Assembly: GCF_024362785.1 (NCBI RefSeq)
Contig: NZ_CP093301.1
Coordinates: 4,340,001-4,404,000, forward strand
Length of the DNA: 64,000 nt
DNA from: Evansella sp. LMS18
GTDB lineage: Bacteria; Bacillota; Bacilli; Bacillales; Salisediminibacteriaceae
Direction: 5' to 3'
The notes under the pieces were generated by a model, which was not told where the DNA came from, made no database searches, and saw only the letters and a program-made list of their open reading frames with translations. Of this stretch, positions 26,558 to 35,561 are shown in pieces (position 1 is the first letter of the stretch; every line of letters starts with the position of its first letter). Both the position numbers and the translations under genes were made by a program.

Positions 26558-26582
26558 AGAAGCTGCAAATGCAGCTTTTTTA
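26558..26582 (+). terminator. Terminator after NUDIX gene
   Basis: AAGCTGCA-AA-TGCAGCTT followed by TTTTAA. Confidence 0.8.
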
Positions 26583-26720
26583 ATGAATTAACTACTAGGA
26601 AATATGTTAAACCATTAGAAAGTTACATTTAGATACAGATACCGGTAAATTTTCTGCCTGTAGCTGAGAATGATTGAGGTGATGTTGAATATTGAACTTG
26701 AAAAAAATGGGGGTTATGGG

Positions 26721-27503
26721 ATGACGGCTTTATACGATGAAATTGGTTTAGCATACGATACTACGCGAAAGGCTGACCCTGAAATAGCAGGACGTTTGCG
26801 AAATCATTTACAAGTAACTGATGGAAGTAAAGTACTTGAAATTGCTTGTGGCACGGGAAATTATACTGTTGCATTGCAAGAAACCGGGCTTCAAATGACT
26901 GGTACTGACATTTCCAAGGAGATGATTGCCAAAGCAAAAGAGAAGTCAAGTTTAATTCAATGGGAACTAGCTGATGTTAAACGATTACCTTTCAACAATA
27001 ATACATTTAGCGGGGCTGCATGTATCCTGTCTATTCATCACTTTGATGACCTTTTTGCTCCTTTTAAAGAAATATACAGAGTAATTGATAAAGGACGGTT
27101 TGTCATTTTCACCTCATCGCCTGAACAAATGAATAACTATTGGCTTAAAGAATACTTCCCAGAAGCTATTGCTAAATCTGCAAAACAAATGCCCGACGTA
27201 AAAAAAGTCAGTAAAATATTAAGAGAAGCTGGCTTTCGAATTATTGGACATGAAACATTTTTAGTTCAGCCAAACTTGCAGGATTTTTTCCTATACAGTG
27301 GTAAATATAAACCACGCATGTATCTGGATGAAAATGTACGCTCAGGTATTTCTACTTTTGCAAACTTAGCTTCAAAAGAAGAAGTTAAAGAAGGTTGCAG
27401 CAAGTTAAAGAAAGATATCCAAACTAACAAAATAGAAGACGTAATAAATAAGTTTAGTAGTGATTTAGGTGACTATGTATATGTAGTGGCTGAAAAAAGA
27501 TAA
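26721..27503 (+). CDS. Class I SAM-dependent methyltransferase
   Basis: The product (260 residues from ATG 26721) has motif I 'VLEIACGTGNYTVAL', the acidic 'TGTDISKEMIAKAKE', 'LPFNNNTFSGAACILSIHHF' and 'EIYRVIDKGRFVIFTSSPEQ'. It belongs to the methyltransferase_11 group; the substrate is unknown. Upstream ATGs at 26670 and 26682 are possible starts, but family members begin near 'MTALYDEIG'. There is no strong ribosome site for any of them, so the start is uncertain. Confidence 0.82.
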   Translation: MTALYDEIGLAYDTTRKADPEIAGRLRNHLQVTDGSKVLEIACGTGNYTVALQETGLQMTGTDISKEMIAKAKEKSSLIQWELADVKRLPFNNNTFSGAACILSIHHFDDLFAPFKEIYRVIDKGRFVIFTSSPEQMNNYWLKEYFPEAIAKSAKQMPDVKKVSKILREAGFRIIGHETFLVQPNLQDFFLYSGKYKPRMYLDENVRSGISTFANLASKEEVKEGCSKLKKDIQTNKIEDVINKFSSDLGDYVYVVAEKR

Positions 27504-27572
27504 ACTAAGGTGTACAAATTCAAGCAAAGAACTCTAATTTTTTGAAACATGGTTACAGTTGACCATGAAAAT

Positions 27573-27603
27573 AACACAGGGACAAAGTACCTGTCCCTGT
27601 GTT
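27573..27603. terminator. Terminator-like GGGACA hairpin repeat, copy 4
   Basis: AACACAGGGACA pairs perfectly with TGTCCCTGTGTT around 7 nt. It lies between convergent genes and can serve both the methyltransferase and the subtilisin. Same family as 1151. Confidence 0.75.
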
Positions 27604-27609
27604 TCCGAT

Positions 27610-28704
27610 TTAATTCGCCGCTCTGGCAGCGTTAACTAACCCGTTTCCGAAATAGTATGAGCTTCCCAGATTTGTGGCTGTACTGTTCAGTCTGTTTCTT
27701 ATTTGGACATTGGTGGCGTTTGGATAGCGTGATTTTACTAATGCTGCGACACCAGCGACGTGAGGGCTTGCCATTGACGTTCCATTAAGTGAAACATATC
27801 TGTTAGTAGGGTAAGTACTTAATACAGATACTCCTGGAGCCATTATCTCCAGTTCATTTCCAAATGTTGAAAAAGACGCGCGGTTGTTGTTGGAGTCTGT
27901 GGCACCTACTGCCATAACAGAATTATACCGAGCTGGGAAGGAGATTCCTGCTGAGCCTGTATTACCAGCCGCTGCAACAAGTAAAATGCCTCTGTTATAA
28001 GCGTTATCAGCAGCTTGTCTTAATGCAGTGGATCCAGTCGAACCACCTAAACTCATATTAACTATGTCCATATTATTTGCGATAGCCCACTCAATACCCC
28101 GGGCAATACCGCTAAGAGAACCGCTGCCGTTTCTGTCAAGAACTTTAACTGCATAAAGATTAACATCTGGCGCTACACCAAGAACTCCATAAGTGTTGTC
28201 CCGGGCTGCTATTGTTCCTGCCACATGCGTTCCGTGGCCATTAAGGTCGTTGTAGGAAGGTTCCGAAGTGATAAAACTGGCTCCTCCAGAAATTCTTAAA
28301 TCTTCGTGGCTTGCAATTCCAGTATCCAGAACAGCAACTCTTACTCCGTTACCCCGGGCTCCCCAGGAATGGACGGTTGGTGCCTGAACACGGTTTATCC
28401 CCCAAGGAATGGTCTGGCTGGCCGTTACTTCTTCGTCTTTTTCCACAAATGCTATGTTCGGGTTCTTTTTCAGTGCTTCCGCTGCTTTTTCCGGCAAGCT
28501 TACATGCAGCACTTCCATGTACTCGTATTCATGCTGAATGTCTCCGCCAAGCTGGGTAACTGTGTTCTCATTAACTTTGTCTTTAAAACCAATTAAGTAA
28601 TCAAACTTTTCGACACCTTTGCTATCTGCACTCACCGCTGAAAAAGTGAATGTGAAAGCTAGTAAAAACCCAATAATAAACCCTATAAACCTCATATTCT
28701 TCAT
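27610..28704 (-). CDS. Secreted alkaline serine protease (subtilisin family)
   Basis: The 364-residue preproenzyme has a signal peptide (to about residue 26), an inhibitor_I9 propeptide (about 34-93) and a mature domain starting near '[13 protein letters not shown]' (about 269 residues, the size of Savinase/M-protease). The catalytic triad is Asp127 (VAVLDTGI), His157 ([10 protein letters not shown]) and Ser310 ([12 protein letters not shown]); the oxyanion Asn is 248 (AAAGNTG). High-alkaline subtilisins of this size are typical of alkaliphilic bacilli. ATG follows AAGGAGGAAGACAGAA. A palindrome shared with the PlcR-like regulator lies 145 bp upstream, suggesting density-dependent control. 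Confidence 0.95.
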   Translation of the reverse strand: MKNMRFIGFIIGFLLAFTFTFSAVSADSKGVEKFDYLIGFKDKVNENTVTQLGGDIQHEYEYMEVLHVSLPEKAAEALKKNPNIAFVEKDEEVTASQTIPWGINRVQAPTVHSWGARGNGVRVAVLDTGIASHEDLRISGGASFITSEPSYNDLNGHGTHVAGTIAARDNTYGVLGVAPDVNLYAVKVLDRNGSGSLSGIARGIEWAIANNMDIVNMSLGGSTGSTALRQAADNAYNRGILLVAAAGNTGSAGISFPARYNSVMAVGATDSNNNRASFSTFGNELEIMAPGVSVLSTYPTNRYVSLNGTSMASPHVAGVAALVKSRYPNATNVQIRNRLNSTATNLGSSYYFGNGLVNAARAAN

Positions 28705-28847
28705 TTCTGTCTTCCTCCTTTTAATAGATTAATTTATATGCTATTTTAAATATTCCGAGATTAAAAACACCAAAAAACCTTTTAATCCGCAAGTATTACC
28801 CATTAGCTGACTATTTGCTTATTCTGGTGAAGTTTTCTGTACGAAGG

Positions 28848-28863
28848 GATTAACATATTAATC
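28848..28863. promoter_or_regulatory. 16-bp palindrome upstream of protease
   Basis: GATTAACATATTAATC is the exact reverse complement of the site at 29824. It lies upstream of the subtilisin start on the minus strand and is a candidate binding site for the adjacent regulator. Confidence 0.6.
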
Positions 28864-28929
28864 GCTGGAAAAAGATAGAATTAATATAAAACCCCTCGTT
28901 CTATGTCAGAAGAGGGGCTTTCATATTTT

Positions 28930-29808
28930 TTAACTTTGTCTTATCAATGTCATTTCTTCTTTTAGGGCTGTGATAAAAACTGGGACTGGGTCCAGTTCAT
29001 AGACCCAGAGAGCCTCTTCAAGCAATTTAATACAGGTTTCTTTCTCCGCGGGATCGTAGCGGAAGAGTGTGCTGCCTTTTTGAAAAAGAATGTGTCCCAG
29101 CAGATATAATTGCTGCTCTTTAATACATGTGTTCAATGCTTTATCAATATAGTCTAATGCCTCTCCGTATTCATGCCTGTCATAAGCATTTCTGCTGGCA
29201 TTATACAAAACACGAATAACTAAACGCTTATTCTGAATAACACGGAGGGAAGCGACATCTCTTAAAATTTTGCTGTAAATATGAGCTGCATCATCCAGTT
29301 TTTTTATAAGGCTGTAAATGATTGCTTTAGACGCCAAAATATCTATTTCCACTTCAGAAAACTTCTTCTCTGACTTCCCCATATTAAAAGCATTATCGAG
29401 AAGTTCTAACGCTTGATCAGCATTGTTATGCAGATAATACACACATATTCCTTCTCTCCATAACAGGTACTGCTGCAAATGATTTTTGTTAAACAGGGGG
29501 TTGTTCTTTTCAAGTTCTACTATGGCCATTACTTCTTCATATTCCTGGTCACGGATATGTTTGTCAATTGTATTCATTACTTCCTTCACATAATTCAGGC
29601 CGTCCCTGGATATATCATCAAAAAAGTAATTTAAGTCGACCCCTAAACGGACTGCTATCTGGTGTAAAATCGGGGCAGTGGGAGTAGCTGTATTTGTTTC
29701 GATTCTGCTTATCAGTCCTTGTGTGCAAATATCCCTGCATAATTCTCTTTGTGACATATTCAAGTGTTCTCTCAAATCTCTTATTCTGTCTCCTAACGTA
29801 TAATCCAT
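28930..29808 (-). CDS. PlcR-like HTH/TPR quorum-sensing regulator (RNPP family)
   Basis: The 292-residue product has an N-terminal XRE-type HTH (about 5-62; 'LREHLNMSQRELCRDICTQGLISRIETN'). A helical repeat (TPR) domain to the end follows, with 'VLYNASRNAYDRHEYGEALDYIDKAL' and 'LLGHILFQKGSTLFRY'. By eye it aligns along its full length with B. cereus PlcR (285 residues), which binds the re-imported peptide PapR through its TPRs and activates exoenzyme genes. ATG 29808 has AGGAGG 7 nt upstream and is preferred to 29841. A small secreted-peptide gene is divergent and a protease gene lies downstream. Confidence 0.85.
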   Translation of the reverse strand: MDYTLGDRIRDLREHLNMSQRELCRDICTQGLISRIETNTATPTAPILHQIAVRLGVDLNYFFDDISRDGLNYVKEVMNTIDKHIRDQEYEEVMAIVELEKNNPLFNKNHLQQYLLWREGICVYYLHNNADQALELLDNAFNMGKSEKKFSEVEIDILASKAIIYSLIKKLDDAAHIYSKILRDVASLRVIQNKRLVIRVLYNASRNAYDRHEYGEALDYIDKALNTCIKEQQLYLLGHILFQKGSTLFRYDPAEKETCIKLLEEALWVYELDPVPVFITALKEEMTLIRQS

Positions 29809-29823
29809 TTGAAACCTCCTGAA

Positions 29824-29839
29824 GATTAATATGTTAATC
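29824..29839. promoter_or_regulatory. 16-bp palindrome in regulator/peptide divergent region
   Basis: GATTAATATGTTAATC (arms GATTAA/TTAATC). It lies between the ribosome site and promoter of the regulator, and 24 bp upstream of a TATAAT box for the peptide gene, about -44 from its inferred start site. Confidence 0.6.
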
Positions 29840-29863
29840 AAGATAGAAGAAAAAGGGATATTG

Positions 29864-29869
29864 TATAAT
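29864..29869 (+). promoter_or_regulatory. -10 box of the peptide gene
   Basis: A perfect TATAAT without a good -35 box at 17 bp; the palindrome at 29824 sits where an activator would bind. Confidence 0.5.
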
Positions 29870-29961
29870 AATAGCTAAGATAATTGCCTGTATTAACAGT
29901 TTTTCGAAAATGCAGGGAATTTACCTATATGCAATAATTAGAAAAAAAGGAGGGAAAATAC

Positions 29962-30078
29962 ATGCAAAAACTACTGATTGTTGGAATGGTTAGTGCATTT
30001 CTTTTTGCGTTACCTTTTTCTGCTATGGCAGGGAGCGAACACCCAGCTGAGGCGCCACCGCCATACACTCACGGGTAA
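29962..30078 (+). CDS. Small secreted prepeptide, candidate PapR-like signal
   Basis: The 38-residue product has a Lys after the start, a hydrophobic core (LLIVGMVSAFLFALPF) and a signal-peptidase-like A-M-A site at 21-23. That leaves a 15-residue tail starting GSEHPAEAP and ending PPPYTHG. Size, signal and position beside a PlcR-like regulator fit the prepeptides of RNPP systems (PapR 48, NprX about 43 residues), whose active part is the C-terminal 5-8 residues. AAGGAGGG precedes ATG. In B. cereus papR follows plcR on the same strand; here it is divergent. The signalling role is inference. Confidence 0.65.
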   Translation: MQKLLIVGMVSAFLFALPFSAMAGSEHPAEAPPPYTHG

Positions 30079-30088
30079 AATAGCCGGG

Positions 30089-30137
30089 GGTGCCTGTCAC
30101 CACCCGAATAATCTTGTTTCACACGTAATGTTTCACG
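30089..30137. repeat. GGTGCCTGTCACC repeat, copy 5
   Basis: Full-length form (hairpin, AATAATCTTG, two TTTCAC boxes), 10 bp after the prepeptide stop. Confidence 0.75.
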
Positions 30138-30229
30138 AAATAGGCTTGGGTGGCAGGGCAAAGGCGGGGAAGGATAATTTATAACAATAATTTATCCAAA
30201 AGAAAGAGAGCAGATATAATTTATTTCAA

Positions 30230-30262
30230 AGAAACATGTCCTGAAGCGGGGCATGTTTTTTA
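30230..30262 (+). terminator. Terminator after prepeptide gene
   Basis: AAACATGTCC-TGAAGC-GGGGCATGTTT followed by TTTAG. Nothing else but a promoter was seen in the 30079-30474 gap. Confidence 0.75.
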
Positions 30263-30400
30263 GTGTTAACAGAAAACAGCGGCAGCCAGTAGAGCTATTG
30301 CAGCTAATCAGTACTGGATAAATAAGGCTGATAAGATCCCTTATGGAATACTAAACTTTATAGAAAGAAGGAGTTGATACATATTCTTCCCAGCTCTTTC

Positions 30401-30428
30401 TTGTTAATCCTTATCCCGGTGTTATAAT
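30401..30428 (+). promoter_or_regulatory. Sigma-A promoter of sigma-54 activator gene
   Basis: TTGTTA, 16 bp, TATAAT; 46 bp before the start codon. Confidence 0.6.
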
Positions 30429-30474
30429 TAGAATAGTTCAAACATTTATAACTGTTTTAAAAGGGTGAAGTTAG

Positions 30475-32472
30475 ATGAAATTGAATGATGAAATAATACG
30501 TAATTTTAAAACAGTTCCTGTTACGAACGTGGAGAGTCACGAAGAGATATTAGAGAATAGTTTCCTGGATACTGGTGGTATTATTCTGTTGCTGGACGAT
30601 TCAGCAAATATTGTCGGGGCTATAACAGAAAAGGGACAAAACGAATATATCAGCTGCGGAACCGTTGACCTAAAGAAAATATTTGAAGTGAATATCGATC
30701 ATTTTTCTGTCTGGGTCATCCAGGACGAAGGTGAAACTCTCGGATGGATGAAACGGGAAGACCTGTATCGTTATCTCTGTAAGCAGTATCAATTAATTGT
30801 TCGTTCCATGCCTTTTCATATGAAAGTTATCAATGAGGAGGCCGCTGTTTTACTAAATACTCAAGGAATTACAACAGGCCAGGATGAAAATCGTATAAAT
30901 ATTGTACATAATAAAGCTGCCGGAGAGCATGGAACAAATCTTTCATGTCCATCCCCGCAACAGACAGAAATAAATGAAAATACTTTAAATGAAAAGGTCA
31001 CGATTGAAACGAAGATTCTTGACGGAGAAATGGCTGCAGGCACCATTCAAATCCACTTAAAAACAAATGAAATTGAAAGAATTGCAAAGGAATTAGATCG
31101 CTTTGCAAACCTTGATATTGATTTAAAAGCTGTTTTTGAATCAAGCTTTGATATGATCGTTGTTGCCGATGAGACGGGCAGAATATTAAGAGTCAATTCT
31201 GCATGTGAGCAACTGTGGGGCCAAGAACGTGAAGAATATATAGGCAGAAATGCTTTAGATTTAGAAGCGGAGGGTGTTTTCCGACCGTCTATCATACGGG
31301 CTGTATTAGAAAGACAAGAAAAGATACAAATGGTGCAGACGACAAAAACAGGCAGAAGGTTAATGGTTTTAGGTTCCCCTGTAAAAGACAGTAAAGGGAA
31401 TATTGTCCGTGTTGTAAATATCTCAAGGGATATCACGGCAGAAGAAAAGCTGGAAATGGAATTGGAGGATACGAAAGCACTCCTGGAAGGATATAAGAAA
31501 GAAATTCAGGATATGAGGAAATTATTCCTGGAAGATGAAGAGTTTATCTTTAAAAGTGATCAGATGAGGGATATCCTGCAATTGCTGCATAAATTAGGAA
31601 AAGTAGATTCCACTGTTTTAATCTCAGGCGAATCAGGGGTAGGGAAGGAAGTAATTGCTTCTTATACGCATGAAAACAGCTTAAGAAAGGGGAGGCCGTT
31701 TATCACGGTAAATTGCGGGGCGATACCGGAAAATCTTATAGAGTCTGAGCTGTTTGGATACGAGAAAGGGTCATTTACAGGCGCCTCGAAGACTGGTAAG
31801 GCGGGACTTTTCGAGTTAGCTCACGAAGGGACATTATTTCTGGATGAGATAGGTGAAGTTTCCCCGCAGCTGCAAGTGAAGCTGCTTCGTGTGATCCAGG
31901 AAAATAAATTTATGCGGGTTGGGGGAACGAAGCCAATTGAAGTAGATGTACGAGTAATCGCAGCAACTAATCGGGATCTTCAGCAGGAGATAAAAAGGGG
32001 GAATTTCAGGGAGGATTTATATTATAGATTAAATGTTGTCCCAATTCATATCCCGCCTATAAGAGAAAGAAAAGAGGAAATCCCTCTCCTTACAGCACAT
32101 TTTCTGAAAAAAATTAATCAAAGATATAAAACAAATAAGACTTTCACAAAGGAAGCTTTACAATGTTTCAATGCATATCGGTGGCCAGGAAATGTGAGAG
32201 AGCTCCAGAACATCGTTGAAAGGCTCATTGTTACAACAGGAGACAACGAAATTGGAGCAGACCTGCTTCCAAATTTTTTAGTTGAAGACAAGGAGAATGG
32301 TAAGGAAACTGGCGCAGGCAAATTAATGCCGTTAAAAGACGCAGTGGCGAGGCTGGAAGAGCAGATGCTTATAGAAGCAAAAAAGAAATATGGCACAACG
32401 ACAAAAATTGCTGAAGTCCTGCAAGTTAACCAGTCAACGGTCAGCAGGAAATTAAAGAAATTAGGTTTTTGA
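30475..32472 (+). CDS. Sigma-54-dependent transcriptional activator with PAS domain
   Basis: The 665-residue product has an N-terminal region without a clear family (about 1-210). A PAS domain follows (about 215-325; 'AVFESSFDMIVVADETGRILRVN'), then a coiled-coil linker. The AAA+ domain has Walker A GESGVGKE (385), the sigma-54 contact loop 'GSFTGAS' (about 432) and Walker B 'LFLDEIGE' (about 455). The C-terminus is a Fis-type HTH ('TTKIAEVLQVNQSTVSRKLKKLGF'). It should activate the operon downstream, which has a -24/-12 promoter and three palindromic sites starting 3 bp after this stop codon. It belongs to the RocR/BkdR/PrdR type of enhancer-binding proteins. Confidence 0.93.
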   Translation: MKLNDEIIRNFKTVPVTNVESHEEILENSFLDTGGIILLLDDSANIVGAITEKGQNEYISCGTVDLKKIFEVNIDHFSVWVIQDEGETLGWMKREDLYRYLCKQYQLIVRSMPFHMKVINEEAAVLLNTQGITTGQDENRINIVHNKAAGEHGTNLSCPSPQQTEINENTLNEKVTIETKILDGEMAAGTIQIHLKTNEIERIAKELDRFANLDIDLKAVFESSFDMIVVADETGRILRVNSACEQLWGQEREEYIGRNALDLEAEGVFRPSIIRAVLERQEKIQMVQTTKTGRRLMVLGSPVKDSKGNIVRVVNISRDITAEEKLEMELEDTKALLEGYKKEIQDMRKLFLEDEEFIFKSDQMRDILQLLHKLGKVDSTVLISGESGVGKEVIASYTHENSLRKGRPFITVNCGAIPENLIESELFGYEKGSFTGASKTGKAGLFELAHEGTLFLDEIGEVSPQLQVKLLRVIQENKFMRVGGTKPIEVDVRVIAATNRDLQQEIKRGNFREDLYYRLNVVPIHIPPIRERKEEIPLLTAHFLKKINQRYKTNKTFTKEALQCFNAYRWPGNVRELQNIVERLIVTTGDNEIGADLLPNFLVEDKENGKETGAGKLMPLKDAVARLEEQMLIEAKKKYGTTTKIAEVLQVNQSTVSRKLKKLGF

Positions 32473-32474
32473 GT

Positions 32475-32593
32475 TATGCATTTCTGCATATCTGTCATTA
32501 TGCAGAAATGCATAGGCAGGGTTATACCTTAATTAGAAAGATATTTTTAAATTTTCTGAAATTTGGTTATTTGAATATATGCACAAATGCATA
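32475..32593. promoter_or_regulatory. Three enhancer (UAS) palindromes TATGCA-N4-TGCATA
   Basis: Sites at 32475-32490 (TTTC spacer), 32499-32514 (GAAA) and 32578-32593 (CAAA). The first two also form a perfect inverted repeat of each other. They lie about 90-200 bp upstream of the -24 box, the usual distance for sigma-54 activators. Confidence 0.8.
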
Positions 32594-32676
32594 CCCACAA
32601 ATTTAAAAAATGTAAAACGAAAATGTTGAGCCTGTGAAAATGGCGGTATATCAACATTTTCTTTTTTTTAACACAC

Positions 32677-32693
32677 TTGGCATTAATGTTGCA
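32677..32693 (+). promoter_or_regulatory. Sigma-54 (-24/-12) promoter
   Basis: TTGGCATTAATGTTGCA keeps the GG and GC dinucleotides with 10 bp between them, and the TTGC box. It is 118 bp before the amidase start. Confidence 0.82.
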
Positions 32694-32810
32694 TGTGTAT
32701 TATGCAAGTAAATTAAGCCCAGAACTATTTTTACTCTGGTTACCAACGTGGCACTTTTTTTGTTGGTCAAAATAATACGATTCCAGCAAAAATTCATAGG
32801 AGATGAAAAA

Positions 32811-34256
32811 ATGGCCAACTTTAATTGCTTTTCTACTGCACGGGATATTGCAGCCGCAATCCGGCAAAGTAAAATAACCGCTCTGGAAGTAATGGAAATG
32901 CATCTTGGGCAAATTCAAAGAGTTAACCCTGAGGTAAATGCAATTGTTTCTCTGAATGAAGAACTTGCGCTGGATGAAGCGAAGAAAGCTGATGAAATAT
33001 CTGCTTCTGGCAGAGAAACGGGGCCTCTCCATGGCCTGCCGATTGCAATTAAAGATACCCATAATGCAAAAGGATTTCCAATGACTAATGGCTCGCTCGC
33101 TTTACGAGACAATATTTCCACAGAGGATGACCTGATTACAGAGCGCTTAAAAAACGCTGGTGCAATCATTATTGGAAAAACAAACGTCCCTGAATTTGCT
33201 GCAGGTGCTCACACTTTTAATGAAGTGTTCGGGGTGACAAGGAATCCTTACAACCTGAACCGTACTGCAGGGGGAAGCAGCGGAGGAGCCGCTGCAGCTG
33301 TCGCTTCGGGAATGCTGCCTCTTGCGGATGGGAATGACATGGGAGGTTCCTGCCGCTATCCGGCTGCTTTCAATAATGTTGTGGGAATGAGGACTTCACC
33401 AGGGAGAATTCCTCAGTATCCTAAAGGAGCACTATTTTCAACACTTGGCGTACAGGGACCGATTGCCCGGAATGTAGGTGATGCTGCATTTATGCTGTCA
33501 GTTGTCGCAGGGCCGGACAGCCGGTCGCCAATTTCCATTGAGGAACCTGGGGAACTGTTTTTAAAGCCTTTTAATGATGATATCAAGGGACTTCGAATCG
33601 CCTGGTCAGCAGATTTCAACGGATTGTTTCCTGTTGATCCTATTGTCAGAAAAAATGTGAAAGAGCAGATGAAATATTTTGAAACACTCGGCTGCCATGT
33701 GGAGGAAACCTGTCCCGATTTAACAGAAGCATATGAAGTTTTTCATACATACAGGGCATGGGAACTGGAGCTCTCCACCAGGGAGATAGTTGCCAGGCAT
33801 AAAGAAGTTCTGAAGCCTAGTTTTCTGTGGAATGTAGAAAAAGGGCGCAAGCTTACTGCCCAGGACTTGGGTACAGCAGAGTTATTGCGTAATGAACTGT
33901 ATCACAGAGCAAGAAACTTCTTTGAGCAGTACGATGCGCTTATTTTGCCAGTCAGCCAGGTGCCTCCTTTTGATGCGGACATCGAGTTCCCTCAGAAAAT
34001 AAACAATGTAGAAATGAAAGATTACATTGACTGGATGCGTTCTGCGTATTACATTTCCGTTCTGGGAAATCCTGCACTATCTGTTCCCTCCGGCTTTACT
34101 CCCGGCGGGCTGCCGCTAGGGATACAAATTGTTGGGCCACACAGGAAAGATTACAAAGTGATGCGAATAGGTTATGCCTTTGAACAGGCAACACAATACG
34201 GGGAAAAGCGGCCAAAAATTGCTCAGTTTCATGAAGAGGTTAATGGCAGCTTATAA
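32811..34256 (+). CDS. Amidase signature family hydrolase
   Basis: The 481-residue product is an amidase signature enzyme with the Ser-cisSer-Lys triad: Lys in 'LPIAIKDTHN' and the Ser residues in 'GRTAGGSSGGAAAAVA'-type loop 'TAGGSSGGAAAAVASGM', 'GNDMGGSCRYPAAF'. It hydrolyses carboxamides; the substrate is unknown. ATG 32811 has AGGAGA upstream; the longer frame from 32748 would begin in the leader. It is the first gene of the sigma-54 operon. Confidence 0.9.
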   Translation: MANFNCFSTARDIAAAIRQSKITALEVMEMHLGQIQRVNPEVNAIVSLNEELALDEAKKADEISASGRETGPLHGLPIAIKDTHNAKGFPMTNGSLALRDNISTEDDLITERLKNAGAIIIGKTNVPEFAAGAHTFNEVFGVTRNPYNLNRTAGGSSGGAAAAVASGMLPLADGNDMGGSCRYPAAFNNVVGMRTSPGRIPQYPKGALFSTLGVQGPIARNVGDAAFMLSVVAGPDSRSPISIEEPGELFLKPFNDDIKGLRIAWSADFNGLFPVDPIVRKNVKEQMKYFETLGCHVEETCPDLTEAYEVFHTYRAWELELSTREIVARHKEVLKPSFLWNVEKGRKLTAQDLGTAELLRNELYHRARNFFEQYDALILPVSQVPPFDADIEFPQKINNVEMKDYIDWMRSAYYISVLGNPALSVPSGFTPGGLPLGIQIVGPHRKDYKVMRIGYAFEQATQYGEKRPKIAQFHEEVNGSL

Positions 34257-34310
34257 AAATATAGGTTTTTCTCTCTGTAAAATTTTAAATATCTGAAAGG
34301 ATTGGTTCAT

Positions 34311-35510
34311 ATGAAAGAAAAGATGTTTTCCAGATTAGAAGAAATTTATCCAGAATTAGTAGAGTTCAGAAGGGATTTGCATATGTATCCGGAGCTTTCA
34401 CACACAGAAGTGGATACACCGAAAAAAGTTGCTGATTTTCTGGCAGATTTAGGACTGGAAGTAAAAACAGGTGTTGGAGGACGGGGTGTGGTCGGAGTTT
34501 TAAAAGGAGGAAAGCCTGGTAAAACAGTTGCTTTACGGGCAGACTTTGATGCGCTCCCAATACAGGATGAAAAAGATGTGGCGTACAGCTCCCGTGTCCC
34601 AGGTGTGATGCACGCATGCGGACATGATCTTCATACCGCGGGATTGCTCGGTGTTGCCAAAGTATTAAGTGAAAACAAGGAAGACTTGGAAGGAAATGTT
34701 GTATTTATTCATCAGTTTGCTGAAGAAGTAATCCCGGGAGGCGCCAAATTTATGATAGAAGATGGCTGCCTGGACGAGGTGGATGTGATTTATGGAGCAC
34801 ATGTTCATTCCACTTCGCCGCTTGGGGTTGTTGGAGTTAACGAAGGAAACGCAATGGCAAATGGGGACACCTTTGAGATTGAAATAGCGGGAAAAGGTGT
34901 ACATGCAGCTTTTCCTCATCAGGGTGTCGATCCATTAGTTGTAGGCAGTCAGTTACTGCTCAATCTCCAGCAAATAGTCAGCCGCCAAATTGATCCAGTA
35001 AAACCGGCTGTTGTATCAGTAGCATCTTTCAATGGAGGCGACAGCTTCAACGTTATCCCTGATAAAGCAACCCTGAAAGGAACGGTGCGTACATTACATG
35101 CAGATGTCCGGGACTGGGTCGAAGAGTCTATCGGAAAAATAGCTGAGAATACATGCAGCGCTTTTGGGGCTTCTGTCAAATACAACTACGTACGAGGTTA
35201 TCCGGCAGTTGTTAACGACCCGGGGGAAACAGAAAGGGTCGAAAAAATAGCAAAGGAATTATTCGGTGAAGAAAAGGTACAAAGAATTCCACCGGCAATG
35301 GGCATGGAAGACTTTGCTTACTATTTACAGAAAGTACCGGGAACGTTTTTCTGGGTAGGAGGAGCGATGGATGAGGTAGCGAAAATATATCCACACCACC
35401 ATCCGAAATTTGATGTACAGGAAGAAGCTATGAAGTATATCGGCAGGGTTTTCATTTCCGCCGTTTTAGAGTACTTATCGAGCCACAATAAAGACTTCGC
35501 GGTTAAATAG
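34311..35510 (+). CDS. M20 family amidohydrolase
   Basis: The 399-residue product matches the M20D group (hippurate hydrolase, N-acyl amino acid and IAA-amino acid amidohydrolases). Blocks are 'RRDLHMYPELSHTE', 'ALRADFDALPIQDE', the metal-binding 'HACGHDLHTAGLLG', 'HQFAEEVIPGGAKFMIEDG' and 'MGMEDFAYYLQKVPG'. These enzymes use two metal ions to split N-acyl bonds. ATG 34311 follows AAAGGA. It is the second gene of the operon, 54 bp after the amidase. Confidence 0.9.
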   Translation: MKEKMFSRLEEIYPELVEFRRDLHMYPELSHTEVDTPKKVADFLADLGLEVKTGVGGRGVVGVLKGGKPGKTVALRADFDALPIQDEKDVAYSSRVPGVMHACGHDLHTAGLLGVAKVLSENKEDLEGNVVFIHQFAEEVIPGGAKFMIEDGCLDEVDVIYGAHVHSTSPLGVVGVNEGNAMANGDTFEIEIAGKGVHAAFPHQGVDPLVVGSQLLLNLQQIVSRQIDPVKPAVVSVASFNGGDSFNVIPDKATLKGTVRTLHADVRDWVEESIGKIAENTCSAFGASVKYNYVRGYPAVVNDPGETERVEKIAKELFGEEKVQRIPPAMGMEDFAYYLQKVPGTFFWVGGAMDEVAKIYPHHHPKFDVQEEAMKYIGRVFISAVLEYLSSHNKDFAVK

Positions 35511-35561
35511 TAATTAGTATTAAATTTAAATTTTTACAGAGACGAACTTAAAGGAGGAAGA

